In this document: positions 22,287 to 34,059 of the stretch, in pieces
How positions within the stretch are numbered: the first letter of the stretch is position 1
How the letters are laid out: every line of letters starts with the position of its first letter
DNA from: Saprolegnia diclina VS20
Taxonomy: Eukaryota; Oomycota; Saprolegniomycetes; Saprolegniales; Saprolegniaceae
Length of the DNA stretch: 64,000 nucleotides
Assembly: GCF_000281045.1 (NCBI RefSeq)
Contig: NW_008246075.1
Coordinates: forward strand, 777,344 to 841,343
Direction of reading: 5' to 3'
Position numbers and translations under genes: made by a program
Notes under the pieces: generated by a model
The model's database searches: none
What the model saw: only the letters and a program-made list of their open reading frames with translations
Told to the model about the DNA's origin: nothing

Positions 22287-23334
22287 CTACGCGTCACTGC
22301 TCACGCTGGAAGCGTCGCTCGCACGCGCTGCGAGCTCCGCCTCGTATGCTTCGATGCAAAAGACCTTGGGCGGCGGCGCACGGAGGCGACAGCCGCAGAG
22401 AATGCAGAGGAGGCAGAGCGAGTGGAAGAACACGAGCTTGGACGCGCAGTTGACGCAGTGCTCGTTGCGCATGTAGCCGCGGTACCCGACGTACGCCACA
22501 AAGAGCGTCGCGATCTAAGCACCCGTCATTCGTACGCAAATGGCACTCGCTTCGATACCAGGAAGCCGCCGAGCGCAAAGTACCAATACGGCGACGGCGT
22601 GTACGCTGGACGCACCGACACCATGCGAATGCTCTCGGTAAATGTCGTCGGCAGCGCGGTCGACTCGATGGCGGTGACCGAGCACGCGTCGACGCCGACC
22701 CAAAACACCGCGCCGCTCGACGCGCTGTACTCGGTCACAACGAGCTCGAGCGTATACCCGACAAGGTACAGTCCCTTGGTGCGCTTTGGCCATTGGCACA
22801 CGACCTAGAAGTGGAGTTGACTCGAGAAACAGGAGAAGCATCCCTCCATACCAGCCCCGTGTCGGTGAGGTTGCGGCGGCGCGCAAAGACGTACTCCTTG
22901 CTAATGTCGTTGATGATGACCGACTGCTGGAGCAGCGTGAGCGGACAAGCGAGGTCCCATGTCTCGTCGTTCCTAGTCCCGCCATCGTCAACCCTCCACT
23001 CGGTCGTACATCCCACCCTGTAGGTGTCGGGTTGCTGCAGCATTGGAGGCAGTACGACCGGCCAGGTACGAGCTGGTTGGAGATGCCATAGTGCTGCGAC
23101 GTCCCATTGCCGTTCGAGCAGCCCGGAAGCCCGTAGCCTTGAAAGCACGACCCGATGAGCGCATCGGACGTGATTTTCACGCCCTTGACCCAAATCGCCC
23201 CAAACACTTGGTTGGTCGCCTACGCCTGTTCCTTCGCATCCGCGGCCGCGACGGGTTGCTACCTGTGGGTTGACGAGCTCCTGAGCGACAGCAGGAACGA
23301 GCCACAAGAGCGCCACGAGGGCGCTTTGCCGCAT
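22287..23334 (-). CDS. Cysteine-rich secreted/type I membrane protein, unknown function
   Basis: Opens at ATG 23334 with a signal peptide (MRQSALVALLWLVPAVAQ). The luminal part contains Cys-rich segments (IGSCFQGYGLPGCSNGNG, YCLQCCSNP, VGCTTEW, VCQWP) and a NLTDTG N-glycosylation site. Near the C-terminus a hydrophobic helix spans YWYFALGGFL|IATLFVAYVGY across an intron, then a second, Cys-rich hydrophobic stretch (LVFFHSLCLLCILCGC) and a short acidic Ser tail. About five exons. Joining YCLQ-side and GCTTEW-side frames needs either a 38-nt intron or a frameshift near 23000. No family recognised; an oomycete-specific receptor-like or secretory-pathway protein is possible. Confidence 0.6.
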
Positions 23335-24052
23335 TGTGGCTGCTGCGACCCGTTTCGCCGTTTCGCGCGGTACAGACCATCAACGCGCCAGAGACGCGCA
23401 AGGTACCCACCGCACCCACGACCGCCGACGCCCACCATTCACCTCGGGTAGGTTGACGCCCGTCGTTGCCATCGTGTCGATGCAGCCAGCACGCGATCAC
23501 GCCACGCCCTCATGGCCATGCACCGCGCATCTCGTCGTCAAGGGCTTTGCAGTTCTGGAGATAGCCGACTATATCGAGTCGATGTCATTTCTTATAGCAA
23601 ATCAACTTGCATTCAAATTGGCTCGGCGTTGGTGGCACGACCAACGCATCCGTGTGATCCAAGATGGCGTCGGAAATTCTTCCGCGGACGCCTTGGGAAA
23701 AAGAAGCAGTCGGAACGTGGCCGATCGTGAGCTGTCGAGTCAACAGGCAGCACAAGAACGTGCTCGGTGCGCGTGCTGTTGAGTAAACTATAAGCTCTGA
23801 GAGACTGCGATCTTGAAGTGGCCGAAAGATCGGCCGCTTTGGCTTGTGATTGAGCAAGTAGTTCAACTTGACCACGTGACGACGGCCTGTTCGGATCCAT
23901 GAGCTTCGATGATTGGCTCCTTCAAAAGCGCAGCGATTTGATTGGCAGATGGAATTGGGGCCGTTGACATATCAATTGTCAGAGGTTGCCAACGCAGTGT
24001 CGAGTTGGCTCGGCGTCATTTGCCATCTTCCCGTCCGACGCCCAGAACAACC
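23335..24052. other. Intergenic region upstream of isocitrate lyase
   Basis: Shared upstream region of two divergent genes. ATTGG/CCAAT boxes occur near 23911 and 23940. TCATTTGCCATCTTCCC at 24016-24032 resembles the oomycete Inr plus flanking box and would give a leader of about 35 nt. No coding frame supported. Confidence 0.4.
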
Positions 24053-25666
24053 ATGAGCCCGAACGCCCACTCGCGCCTTGACCGCATTGGCAGCCAGATC
24101 TCGCCCGCGGCCGCCGTCGACGACGAGACGCTCTTCCAGGCCCGCGTCAAGGCCACGGCTGCCTTCATCGCGCAGGAGCGCTTCAAGCACACGACCCGCC
24201 CGTACGGCGCGCAAGACGTGGTCAAGCTCCAGGGTACGTTTGAGACGGCGTACGCCTCGACGCAGCAGGCGGTGAAGCTCTATTCGATGCTCCGCCAGCT
24301 CCAGGCCGAGGGCAAGTGCAGCCACACCTTTGGTGCGCTCGACACGATTCAGGTCGTCCAGATGGCCAAGCACTTGACGTCGGTGTACGTGAGCGGCTGG
24401 CAGTCGTCGTCGACGGCGTCGACCTCGAACGAGCCCGGCCCGGATGTCGCTGACTACCCGATGGACACGGTGCCCAACAAGGTCGACCAGCTCTTCCGCG
24501 CCCAGTGCTTCCACGACCGCAAGCAGTTTGAAGCCCGCCGCCGCATGACGCCGGCCCAGCGCGCTGCGTCGCCGGCTGTGGACTACCTCCGCCCCATCAT
24601 TGCCGACGCCGACACGGGCCACGGCGGCCTCACGGCGTGCATGAAGCTCGTCAAGATGTTTATCGAGCGCGGTGCGGCTGGCATCCACTTGGAAGACCAG
24701 AAGCCGGGCACCAAGAAGTGCGGCCACATGGGCGGCAAGGTCTTGGTCACGACGGCAGAGCACATTACGCGTCTCATTGCCGCGCGCCTCCAGGCCGACG
24801 TCATGCAGGTGCCCCTCGTCATTGTCGCCCGCACGGACGCTGAAGCCGCGACGCTCCTCGACAACAACTCGGACCCGCGCGACCACGCGTTTGTCCTTGG
24901 CGCCACCAACCTCAACGTCGAGTCGTACGCCGAGGCGGCCCGCAACGGCCGCGCCGAGTCGTGGGACAAGCTCGCTGGCTGCACGACGTACCCCGCTGCG
25001 CTCCGCAAGCAGCTCAACGCGGCCGCGGTCGCGGCCTTTGACAAGGGCCTTGACAACGGCTCGATCGTCGGTCTCGAGGGCATGAAGAAGTTTGCTTCGC
25101 AGCACGGCGTGAAGGTCGCCTTTTGCTGGGAGAAAGCCCGCACGGTCGAGGGCTACTACCGCGTGCAGGGCGGCGTCGAGTTTTGCGTCTCGCGCGCCCG
25201 CGCCTACGCGCCGTACTGCGACCTAATTTGGATGGAGACGACGGTGCCGGGCCTCCCGCTCGCGCGCACGTTTGCGAACGGTGTGCACTCGCAGCACCCG
25301 CACCAGATGCTCGCGTACAACTTGTCGCCGTCGTTCAACTGGGACGCGGCCGGCATGTCGGACGCGCAGATCCGTACGTTTATCGACGACCTCGGCGCGA
25401 TGGGCTACACGTGGCAGTTCATCACGCTCGCCGGTTTCCACAGCGACTCGCTCGGCATTACGCGCTTTGCCCGCGACTATGGCACGCGCAAGATGCTCGC
25501 GTACGTCGAGGGCGTCCAACGCGCCGAGCGCCAAGAAGGCGTCGAGACGCTCAAGCACCAGGGCTGGTCGGGCACGGAGCTCATTGACGCGATGCAGAAC
25601 ACGGTCACGGGCGGCCTCAGCTCGACCAACACCATGTCGAGCGGCGTCACCGAATCGCAGTTTTAG
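24053..25666 (+). CDS. ICL: Isocitrate lyase
   Basis: Cleaves isocitrate into succinate and glyoxylate, the entry step of the glyoxylate cycle used to grow on fats and acetate. Intronless 537-residue protein from ATG 24053. Family hallmarks: [41 protein letters not shown], the catalytic-loop motif KKCGHMGGK (Cys about residue 223), [22 protein letters not shown], and [13 protein letters not shown]. Length is normal for the eukaryotic form. The C-terminus reads TESQF, not a PTS1 such as SKL, so peroxisomal import by that route is not indicated. Codon usage matches neighbours. Confidence 0.97.
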   Translation: MSPNAHSRLDRIGSQISPAAAVDDETLFQARVKATAAFIAQERFKHTTRPYGAQDVVKLQGTFETAYASTQQAVKLYSMLRQLQAEGKCSHTFGALDTIQVVQMAKHLTSVYVSGWQSSSTASTSNEPGPDVADYPMDTVPNKVDQLFRAQCFHDRKQFEARRRMTPAQRAASPAVDYLRPIIADADTGHGGLTACMKLVKMFIERGAAGIHLEDQKPGTKKCGHMGGKVLVTTAEHITRLIAARLQADVMQVPLVIVARTDAEAATLLDNNSDPRDHAFVLGATNLNVESYAEAARNGRAESWDKLAGCTTYPAALRKQLNAAAVAAFDKGLDNGSIVGLEGMKKFASQHGVKVAFCWEKARTVEGYYRVQGGVEFCVSRARAYAPYCDLIWMETTVPGLPLARTFANGVHSQHPHQMLAYNLSPSFNWDAAGMSDAQIRTFIDDLGAMGYTWQFITLAGFHSDSLGITRFARDYGTRKMLAYVEGVQRAERQEGVETLKHQGWSGTELIDAMQNTVTGGLSSTNTMSSGVTESQF

Positions 25667-26015
25667 ACTTTTGCATCTTTTTACAGCTTAAAAACCCTAC
25701 ACCTATAACCAATTTTCCACATGTACCTCGAGAACCACACGGGAATAACGCGTTCGTGCATGGGCCGCTTCGGAAGGCTCGATCAGTCCGCCTAGCACCT
25801 GGGCAGCGTCATCCCTTCCAGCGCCAGTGACTCCGGCCACACACTCAGAGCACTGGGATCAAGCGCAGCCGACCGGTTCTGCGAAGACATCGGCTGTGGT
25901 AGCGTGTCCTCCTGTTAGCTTCTGTTAGCTCGCCTCCAAGAACACGTGGCGACTCGGTGCCAACAGCAGAGCCATGCAGAGTCGTGCTTGAAGATTGGGC
26001 TGCAAAGAAATGGCA
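25667..26015. other. Convergent intergenic spacer
   Basis: Between isocitrate lyase and the phosphopantetheinyl transferase stop codons. No feature recognised. Confidence 0.35.
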
Positions 26016-26854
26016 CTACGTGGATCGAAGGAGCGCCGATATGGGTAGCTGCTGCCATACAATTGAGGCTCTCGGCTGGTCCACTGGCACTTCGAGTGCG
26101 ATCGTTGCAATGTGCGTCGCGTCAAGCGCCGTCGTAGAAAATTGCCACGTCCGCGACGCCACGTCGTCCACGAACAGCGTCGTCGCATCCACGTTGGTGC
26201 AGTCAAACTGCGCGCGCAAGAGGTCAAAGCCGACGCCGACGCCGAGCGCCTTGACGTACGCCTCTTTGAGACTCCACAGATGAAAGAAGCAACGGAGCGG
26301 GTCAACCGACGCGTGGATCTGCGCCCACTCGCGCGGCCCAAAGAACGTGGTGAACGTGGCCAAGAAGCTCTCCGTCGTGACGTGCGATGGCTTGTCTGTG
26401 ACGCACACCACGTCGACGCCGATGCGCACGTTCTCAGCTGACGCGATCGCAACCAGACTGCCTTGGTGCGAGACGTTGTAGTTCCACGTGGGGCTCGGAC
26501 AGGCCGGCCAAAACGGTTTGCCCTAGCCCAAGCAGCTACGATAAGACCTCATAGGCTGTGTTGACACCTTACATGCGGCGTGCGTTCGAGGTGGATGGCG
26601 TCGAACGGCGTCTTGAACGCAGTGTGCACGACATGGCGTTGGAGCAGTCGGCTCACGAGTGCGAATTTCTGGTCCTTCGCAAAGCGAAAACGCTCGACCT
26701 GCATCGTCGCGTCAGCTGCACGCTGGCAACATTGCCGTAGGTAGTACCTTCTCTCTCTCGCCCGGCGGGAGGTAGGCCAAGAGGGTGCTCCAGACCTCCG
26801 GCGTCGGAGCCCATGTCCCGGCGTCCATGTACCATGCCGTCACCATCATTTTCA
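26016..26854 (-). CDS. Sfp-type 4'-phosphopantetheinyl transferase
   Basis: Moves the phosphopantetheine arm of CoA onto a Ser of carrier proteins of fatty-acid, polyketide, peptide or lysine synthesis. Visible motifs: KPFWPACPSPTWNYNVSHQG, the magnesium-binding VRIGVDVV, and WSLKEAYVKALGVGVGFDL with the catalytic Glu-Lys. The start is the ATG at 26854 (MKMMVTAWYMDAGTWAP). At least two introns separate YLPPGEREK from the FRFAKDQKFALVSR exon and that exon from KPFW. Ends ISALLRST at TAG 26016-26018. Size of about 240-250 residues is usual for human AASDHPPT-like enzymes; it would serve cytosolic synthases. Confidence 0.87.
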
Positions 26855-27478
26855 TCAATTACCAGCGACTTTCAACCAATCAAGCTATACCAATTTGAAC
26901 GTCGAGTGCGCATTGGTTGAAAAGATGGCCAAAATGGCAAGGCAAGCCCAAGCTGGCATGGGCATCGTGGAACTACGACCTCTCGGGGCCGTAAGCAGCG
27001 CGCAGAAGCCCGTGGACGCGGCTCTTTGATGAGAACTACCTTGTGTACAGCGCTTTGTTTCGGTGTGCTGACTAGGACCGTTGATGGAAGTGTGTCACAC
27101 TATACTCGGGCGAGTACATCGGGATGGCACTGCTGATGGCGGTGCCATGCGTCCGGCAAATCCGCAAAGATAATGGCTCACGCAGGTTCCTACCTGTAGC
27201 AAGGCCAAACGTGGTTTTGCTGCTACTGGGACTAGTTGGGCTCAGGATGCAGACCGTTGAACCTGCGGGACGATTGCAAGGCAAACTCCTTGCACCACCG
27301 TCGGTCGTCACGCACGCTGTATGCTGGAGAAAGCCTCGGGCAGATGCATTGCTGGTCGGCCACTTGGTGCATGTCAGCGACTCGTCGTCGTCGCCACGCT
27401 CGACGCCGGATCCCAAAGCAGGATTAAGCGCGAGAGAGCGCTGCGTGGTCACTGATTGGCTGCATTTCAAAGCCACCG

Positions 27479-27497
27479 TATCCGGACACGTATCCGG
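27479..27497. promoter_or_regulatory. Two TATCCGG copies upstream of kinesin-5
   Basis: TATCCGGA at 27479-27486 and TATCCGG at 27491-27497, direct orientation, 30-48 bp before the ATG and just upstream of the putative initiator. Same core as the dyads found elsewhere in the window. Confidence 0.4.
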
Positions 27498-27504
27498 GAG
27501 GCGT

Positions 27505-27518
27505 TCATTTTGAATTCC
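27505..27518 (+). promoter_or_regulatory. Inr+FPR-like core promoter of kinesin-5
   Basis: TCATTTTGAATTCC matches the oomycete initiator TCAYTYY followed by an AWTT box, 9 bp before ATG 27527, implying a very short leader. Confidence 0.45.
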
Positions 27519-27526
27519 AGGTCGGT

Positions 27527-30500
27527 ATGGAGAAGAGCGTCCGCGTCGCCGTCCGCGTCCGCCCGCTCTCGACCAAGGAGAAGGCGACCGCGCGGCCGAG
27601 CGTCGTGGCCGTCGCGCCCAAGGAGCACCAGGTGACCGTGCGCAAGAAGACGTATACCTTCGACCGCGTCTTTGGCCAATATGCGTCGCAGAAGGACGTC
27701 TTCAAGGGCGTCGTGCAGAGCGTGGTCGACGAAGCGCTCGCGGGCTTCAACTGCACGGTGTTCGCCTACGGCCAGACGGGCACGGGTAAGACGCACACGA
27801 TCCAGGGCAAGCTGAGCCCACTTGACGAGAACGCCGGCATCATTCCACGCAGCGTCAACTACATCTTCGACAAGCTCCAGGCTACGAAGAGCGAGTACTC
27901 GGTGCGCGTCTCGTTCCTCCAGCTCTACAACGAAGAGCTCAAGGACTTGCTGGGCGAGAACAAGAAGGACAAGCCGCTGCGCCTCATGGAAGACGCCAAG
28001 CGCGGCGGCGTGTACTGCCAAAACCTCGAAGAAGTCACGACGCTCACAGCGTCGCATGTGTTTGAGCTCCTCGAGATTGGCTCCAAGAACCGCATCATGG
28101 CCGAGACGCTGCTCAACGACCAGTCAAGTCGCTCGCACTGCATCTTTACCATCCGCATCCACAGCAAAGAGTCCAACATCCCCGGCGAAGAACTCATTCG
28201 AAGCGGGACACTCAACCTCGTCGACTTGGCCGGCTCCGAGTGCATTGGCCGCTCGGGCGCGCGCAACGTTCGTGCGCGCGAGGCGGGCAACATCAACCAA
28301 AGTCTCCTCACGCTCGGCCGCGTCATCACGGCCCTTGTCGACAAGCACCCGCACGTGCCCTACCGCGACTCGAAGCTGACACGGCTCTTGCAAGAGTCGC
28401 TGGGCGGCCGCGCCATGACGACGATCATTGCGACCCTTGGCCCCGGTACGCCCTCTCTCGACGTCTTGTCCCATGTAGCGTGCTGTGTCTAGCGGGCGAC
28501 TGCATTGATGAGACCATGAGCACGCTCGACTACGCGCATCGCGCCAAGAGCATCAAAAACAAACCGGAAGCCAACCAGCGCATGACCAAGCACGTCTTGA
28601 TCAAGGAGTATGGCGTCGAGATCGACGCGCTCCGTAGCCAGCTCATGGCCGCGCGGGCCAAGGACGGTATCTTCTTACCGCCCGCCCAGTACGCCGAGAT
28701 GCAAGACCGCCTCGCGTGGTTCTCCTCCAAGCTCGCCGAGCTCGAAGACGAACTCGACATCAAGACGACGCTCGTGGCCGAAGTCGAAGAAGCGCTCGAG
28801 TCGTCCAAAGCCGAAGTGACCGAGTTGGACGGCAAGCTCTCGGCCACCCAGGTACCTACCTCCTTCGTAATTGCAAGTCTGATACAAATTACTGCGTAGA
28901 CGGAGCTCAAAGCTACGGCCGAGACGCTCGTGGCGACCGAAGTGCAGCTGCGAACGAGCGAAGCGCAACTCGAACGCACGCAAACCGCGCTGCAAGTCTC
29001 GGAAGGCAACGTCACCGAGCTCCAGCGGCAAGCTGCGATCGCGACAACCCTGTACAAGGACCGGCTTCGAGACATTGCTGCGCTGCAGGACGCTGCGGGT
29101 ACCTCGTGCATGCACTGACAGTACGTGCTGACGTATGGTCGTAGGCCGAAAAGAGGCGCTGCTGCAAGCCAACTATGCGACGACGCAGGCGTACACAGCG
29201 CACGCGACGTCCCAGTGCCAAGCGCTCACGACCGCCGTCGACGCGTTAAAGAAGGAGCAAACCGACCAGATGACGTCGCTCACGAGCCACATGCACCGGG
29301 TTGCAACGTCGTACGAAGCCGCGCTCGGTGACGTCGCCAACCAATTTGCATCGGTGCAGAAGGACCTCGCGGCGCTTGTCACGGGGATGCTCGCCAAGGT
29401 TGAAGGGGGCCATGAGCGCGTGCACGCCGACCAGATGGAACAGAAGGCACTGAGTGAGACGCAGGCAGCTGCCAATGCCGCCGCGATCGACAAGCTGTCG
29501 CCGCTCACCGAGAGCCTTACGTCGCGCCTCGAAGCGCTCACTCGCGTCAGCGTCTCCTCGGTACGACAACAATGCTCAGTGCAGACATTTCTCAAAAGTC
29601 GATGATCTGTTAGGTGGCCGCCGTGGTCGACAGCGTCCAGCGCGAGTGTGACGCGATGCGCGTCGGCATGGAAGGCTACACGGCGCGTCTTGAGAGCATG
29701 CTCGACGCGACGCAGAGTCGCCTCACGACCACGCTTCAAGACGAAGTCCAAACGCGCGCGCGCGACACGCAGAGCGCGGTGGCATCGCTGACGACTACGA
29801 AGGAGACGATGCGCCACCAGGTCGAGGCGCTTCAAGCCTCGCTCAAGGCACAGCTCGACACGTGTCTCTCGTCCATGCTGCAGTCGCTCTCGGGCACGTC
29901 GTCGTCGCTGGAAGAACAGGCCTCGGCCTCGGACGAACGTACTGCTGTCAATCTGCTTCTACCTTTGACCTTTCGATGCGCTAGGGGCTCAAAAGCTACT
30001 GGCGCAGGTCGCTAGTGACGTGGCGGCGGCGGCCACCGACGCCGCCGACCAAGCAGGCAAACTGGGCACGCAGCTCGAGACGACGACCGAGCACGTCACG
30101 GCCTTTGCAACGGTATATCGTTCTGACGAGCGGCATTTGCAAGCTGCAGATTCTCTTTGTGTAGACGCACGCGTCGCATGTAGAGCATGTGCAGAGTGCG
30201 GTGGCCGCGCATGCAGACGCGACGAACGAGCTGCAAGCCTCGCTGCAGAATCAAGTGACCGCGCACGTCTCGGCCTTGCACCAGCAGCTCGCGTCCCAAG
30301 CCGCGGTGCACGCGGACGCGTTCGAGGCGACAACCGAGTGGATGGCGACGCAGTTCCAGCGCATCGAGACCGAGCAAGATGCGTACGTGGCAAGCCACAA
30401 GACGTCGTCGTCGGTTGTGCAAGACGCGTGCCAAACGTGGCGGACGACGGTACCGTTCTAGTATCCGTGTATCGGAAATCTTAGCTTTGGACCGGGTGCG

Positions 30501-30806
30501 TAGGTAGAAACGCTCTCGACTAAAGCGGTGGTCCAAGCCACCAACCTGACTGCGGACGTCGTGCGGCAAGACGAAGCTGCGGGCGCGCTGCTGCAAGGGC
30601 TCAAGACCGATACCATGTCGTCGGGCGCCACGCCCCGGAAGCGGCCGCACGACGCATCCTTTCCTACGTTCACCGTCCATGACGGACATGGCGTCGACGC
30701 CATGGCCCTCGGCTCCCCAAAGCGGAAGCTGGACCTCGTCGACGTTGGCGCAAGCCGCCTCCAGCCCCCGAAAAAATACCTCAAGCAGACCAGCGCGTCG
30801 CAGTAA
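27527..30806 (+). CDS. Kinesin-5 (BimC/Eg5-type) mitotic motor
   Basis: Plus-end motor that cross-links and slides spindle microtubules. Motor domain at the N-terminus (MEKSVRVAVRVRPL): P-loop GQTGTGKT at about residues 82-89, switch I SSRSH, switch II DLAGSE. The sequence YAHRAKSIKNKPEANQ and the neck LIKEYGVEIDALRSQLMAAR are kinesin-5 hallmarks. A long coiled coil follows in about seven exons. Near the C-terminus SGATPRKRPHD resembles the BimC box, whose Thr is a CDK1 site. The first intron splits the motor (LGP|GTACG..CTAG|AGDCIDETMSTL). Ends QTSASQ at TAA 30804-30806. Start ATG 27527. Confidence 0.93.
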
Positions 30807-32537
30807 GAATAAGAATCGGCACTATCCGCCTCGTTAAAAAGGATGCAAGTTTGGACGATTGCAAAGCTTAGCGGGCAACCGTAGTAGTTGCTGGGCTCAG
30901 CCCTTTCGATGCTTTTGGGACTCTTGCCATGATACCCCAGCGAGAAATGTTATTCAACGTAAGTATAATTTTTCTCCACAAGAAAAAATGGGGGGGACAG
31001 CGCCCACTTCTCTTGCAACTGCATAGTCGCACGCTCTTCCCTGGTGTTTTGGCCAGCTACCATATTCGTTCAGGTGCTTCAGTCTCGTCCCATTATCGAT
31101 CGGACCAGGTGGCGACGTTAATTGCTGTGAGTTATCCACAATATCTGCGTCGAAATTTGCGTACAGAAGAGTAACTTGGTCGCCACTTCGAACCCTGGTA
31201 CGTGCATAATTTTTAGACGAGCATTTTTGGTCGCGACGGAGCCGCCTTCAGTACAGTACAGTGTTGTCTTGCCAAGAAGGATTTTAGAAACCATTTTGAA
31301 CACAATACGGTTTCTATTTTTGTTTAGAACTGGAGGTGAAAACTGAGTTCAACCTGAACGGCTGATGTGGAAAGTCTATTTTCGCGCCGAAAGACGTGAC
31401 TAGACTATGCTTGCGTCGTCCATAGTGCATGTCAGTCCAGAGGAGTGCTGCTGGCACACAAACGTTGTTTATGGTTTCGAGCCTCTCGTCTAAGGTGCAA
31501 ATGTACAAAATTCGAATTCAGCAACTCGAGAAGAATTTGACGCGGCGCCAAATTTGAACTCACAGCTGTCGGTTCACGTATCTTTTTGCTCGAGTACTAG
31601 CATGCATTGAGCGAGGTGCCGTACGCAAACGCCGGGTTTTCTCGAGTCACCTGGACTGGCACTGGAGCTATAAGTGTTGTTGTTGCTATTACGATACGGT
31701 GTAGTACTTCCTAATGCACTCGTGAAGTGTGGCCGGTGCGAAGCGAGGAGCGTTCGTGATTCGGGGTTCGAGGCTGTGCGAGGGACAAGGTAGCGCGCAC
31801 CAAGGGTCGTCTCGGTGAGCGCTGAGCGACTCGTCAAGCGATGGCACCACAGCGCGACGAGCCAGGTACTGAGCATGTCAAACTACAAGTAGGTACTGCA
31901 TACGTAGATGAACGACGCACATGTCCCAATGGCTTCAAGCCTGCCACGTATTCCGAAGGTTGGACTCATTTCAAAGTCAAGATCGTCGTCTCGGACGCCG
32001 CCAAGTAGAAACTGGAGACTGGCAGCCTCGATGCAACAGACGATCATGATGCGTTGTGATACAGGCGGTGCGATGTCTCTTCACCTCCGCCCTTGCTTTA
32101 CCTTGTGCTGCGTTACTGTCCTTCTCTGGTTTCCATGGCTGACAGACTACTGCATGCTGCTCTCCGCACCGAGCGTCCAAGCACGTCTTCTTGGCTCACT
32201 AAAAAAACTCGTCTGCGTGCCATGAGCGCAGATCGCAACGTCACCGAACGCCAAGCATCGCTACATTGCATGTCAGCACGTTCGCTGTCGGACACTGAAC
32301 CGTCATCGAGGCCTTGAGAGGGATACCTCGCCCAACGCAAGAGAGTACGACTCAACTTTTACTCTTTGCTCGTCAGCAGATACACTCAAGCATGAATTAT
32401 CCGCTCAGAGATCCACTTCTAATGGTCACCTCGCTGCTATGAATGAATGAATGGCGTCGAGCCGTCTCCGCTATTGGCGGGGAAATTTGGCTCTTCAAGA
32501 TCGCGCGTATCTTGAAAGGTTGCCACAGAGCTCGATC

Positions 32538-32570
32538 TTTATCCGGATGCGGCTCGGATCCGGATAAAGG
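32538..32570. repeat. Perfect 12-bp inverted repeat containing TATCCGGAT
   Basis: CTTTATCCGGAT at 32538-32549 and ATCCGGATAAAG at 32559-32570, separated by 9 nt. It is the most complete form of the TATCCGGA dyad in the window, yet has no recognised gene beside it. Confidence 0.75.
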
Positions 32571-33288
32571 CCCTAGAGCCTTTGACAACTTTGTCCAGCG
32601 GATTACAACACACGTTCATTCACAGCGAGAACCGCGAGGTTTCCCTCGTAAACTCTCTTGTCAATGTACTTGTAGTAGCTCGCACCCAGAAGGGTTTCTG
32701 ATTCCTCACACAAGACTTGACGTTGGGGCAAGAACAGCATCGGTGCCCACCATTTCAGAGGAGGGAGGCGGGTTTGCTTGACGTCCAATAGCTCACCTTT
32801 GGGCAGGGCTTACGCCAACACGCTCGTTGCCTGGACCTCCAGCTGACTGTTGGCTCTTCTCTGCGAGGGGAGGACGACAACTATTCCATTCGACGCGGTC
32901 CCACAACTGTAGGAATTTTATCGTCGCCACCACACGCACGCCATACACCAGCACAAACCTTCCTGCCCACCCAACGACTCTCGAGAGCTTATCGTTGTTG
33001 GCCGTTGTCGGAACAACACCTTCTCAACAGCCTCACCGCACGTCCAGAGCGGAATGTGACTGAAGTTTTCATTCCCAAGCGCTATCAGAGCGCTATCGGA
33101 ACTATCAGAACGAGGTTACTCACCAGATCCCGTTGCGGTTTGATTTTTTTCACGGGGCTTGGTCCGGCGACAATGGCACTTGCAGCGTCTTACGGAATTC
33201 GTGGCTTGTACTATGGGTGAATATGCCGCCAATCGTGTGCCTAGGGCCAGCGCGCGTGGGTTGAAAGCCGCCTTCGAGTCCAAAGAAG

Positions 33289-33759
33289 TCAAGCACGCCG
33301 CTTCAGAACCCACTCCAACAACCTCCGCGCACGCCAGCAAGTGGTTGGTCCGTATTCACTCCTCTCCGTCTCGGCGGACCTCGTCGGCGTAAATTCTATC
33401 GAAGCCACGGGCTTCGAATAATCCTCTGCACGTGATCTCGGGAGGGTGATCTCTCTGCGTACGCTTCGATAAAGGGCGATGGTCACACCGCAGGCACCTG
33501 ACGGTGGTCGGCTTGTGGTCAGGCCGACGACCATTCCACCGCCGTCTCCAGTACTGAAATGATAGCTCATGCTGGCGCCAGCGGCAGCGTTGTACTTCAG
33601 GTTTGGATTGATCCATCGAGCGGTGGCTGGGATCGGGACAAAAATAATAACGTTGCAGCAAACAAAGCCACGAACGGTGCAGTCGACGTGGAATTGACCG
33701 GCTTTTGGGTCCCAACTGAATGGGATTCGAATCTGGATCTGGCGCGGGACCCAACGCAT
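33289..33759 (-). CDS. Isolated 156-codon ORF, unknown
   Basis: ATG-to-stop frame (MRWVPRQIQIR .. WVLKRRA) inside the gene-poor region. It has a Gly/Ser-rich middle and two Cys-containing hydrophobic segments (VRGFVCCNVIIFVPIP). No motif recognised and no obvious splicing. It may be a chance ORF, a decayed insertion or a lineage-specific gene; I favour chance or decay. Confidence 0.2.
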   Translation of the reverse strand: MRWVPRQIQIRIPFSWDPKAGQFHVDCTVRGFVCCNVIIFVPIPATARWINPNLKYNAAAGASMSYHFSTGDGGGMVVGLTTSRPPSGACGVTIALYRSVRREITLPRSRAEDYSKPVASIEFTPTRSAETERSEYGPTTCWRARRLLEWVLKRRA

Positions 33760-34043
33760 TGCGCCAGGAGGTCCTGCTGCCGACGACGATGCTTCGAGAG
33801 CCTTGAGCCATACCTTTCACACCCAAACGCAAGCAGGACATGCGGTGCTGTGGTCGTGTCGAAGGTTGCGTGTCTGTGGGACGAGAGCCACGTGCTGTCG
33901 CAAGATCGCACCCAATTAAATACAAAACCTTATTTATTTTTGTCCTTTTGGCCCCGATGGTTTGTCCCTGCGACATCCACCGCTGACGAACTGGGCCAGC
34001 TGGTACCGCCTGTATATGGCTTGGGTTCCAAAGCTTGATGAGC

Positions 34044-34059
34044 CCACTTTGAATTCGTC
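34044..34059 (+). promoter_or_regulatory. Inr+FPR-like core promoter of the START-FYVE gene
   Basis: CCACTTTGAATTCGTC, 7 bp before ATG 34066. It resembles the kinesin-5 element and the oomycete Inr+FPR pattern, although the first base differs from TCA. Confidence 0.35.

Larger units (their letters stand above)
26855..27526. promoter_or_regulatory. Bidirectional region, phosphopantetheinyl transferase / kinesin-5
   Basis: A 672-bp divergent gap. It has ACCAATCAAG and CCAATTTG near 26875-26895, ATTGG near 27455, two TATCCGG direct copies (27479 and 27491) and an Inr+FPR (27505-27518) for kinesin-5. A short + strand ORF opening MAKMARQAQAG near 26934 has no support. Confidence 0.45.

Noticed and set aside
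26934-27075. Short spliced-looking + strand ORF (MAKMARQAQAG, and a FDENYLVYSALF segment in another frame)
   Set aside because: Briefly resembles a mitochondrial carrier segment, but frames cannot be joined and no further conserved sequence follows.
31170-31200. TTCGAACCC tRNA T-arm-like sequence (also near 31766)
   Set aside because: No acceptor, D or anticodon stems could be fitted around it; no tRNA gene found in the window.
31574-31876. 100-codon minus-strand ORF with Ser/Thr/Arg-rich content
   Set aside because: Includes a simple TTGTTG run and lacks any motif; retroelement origin could not be supported.
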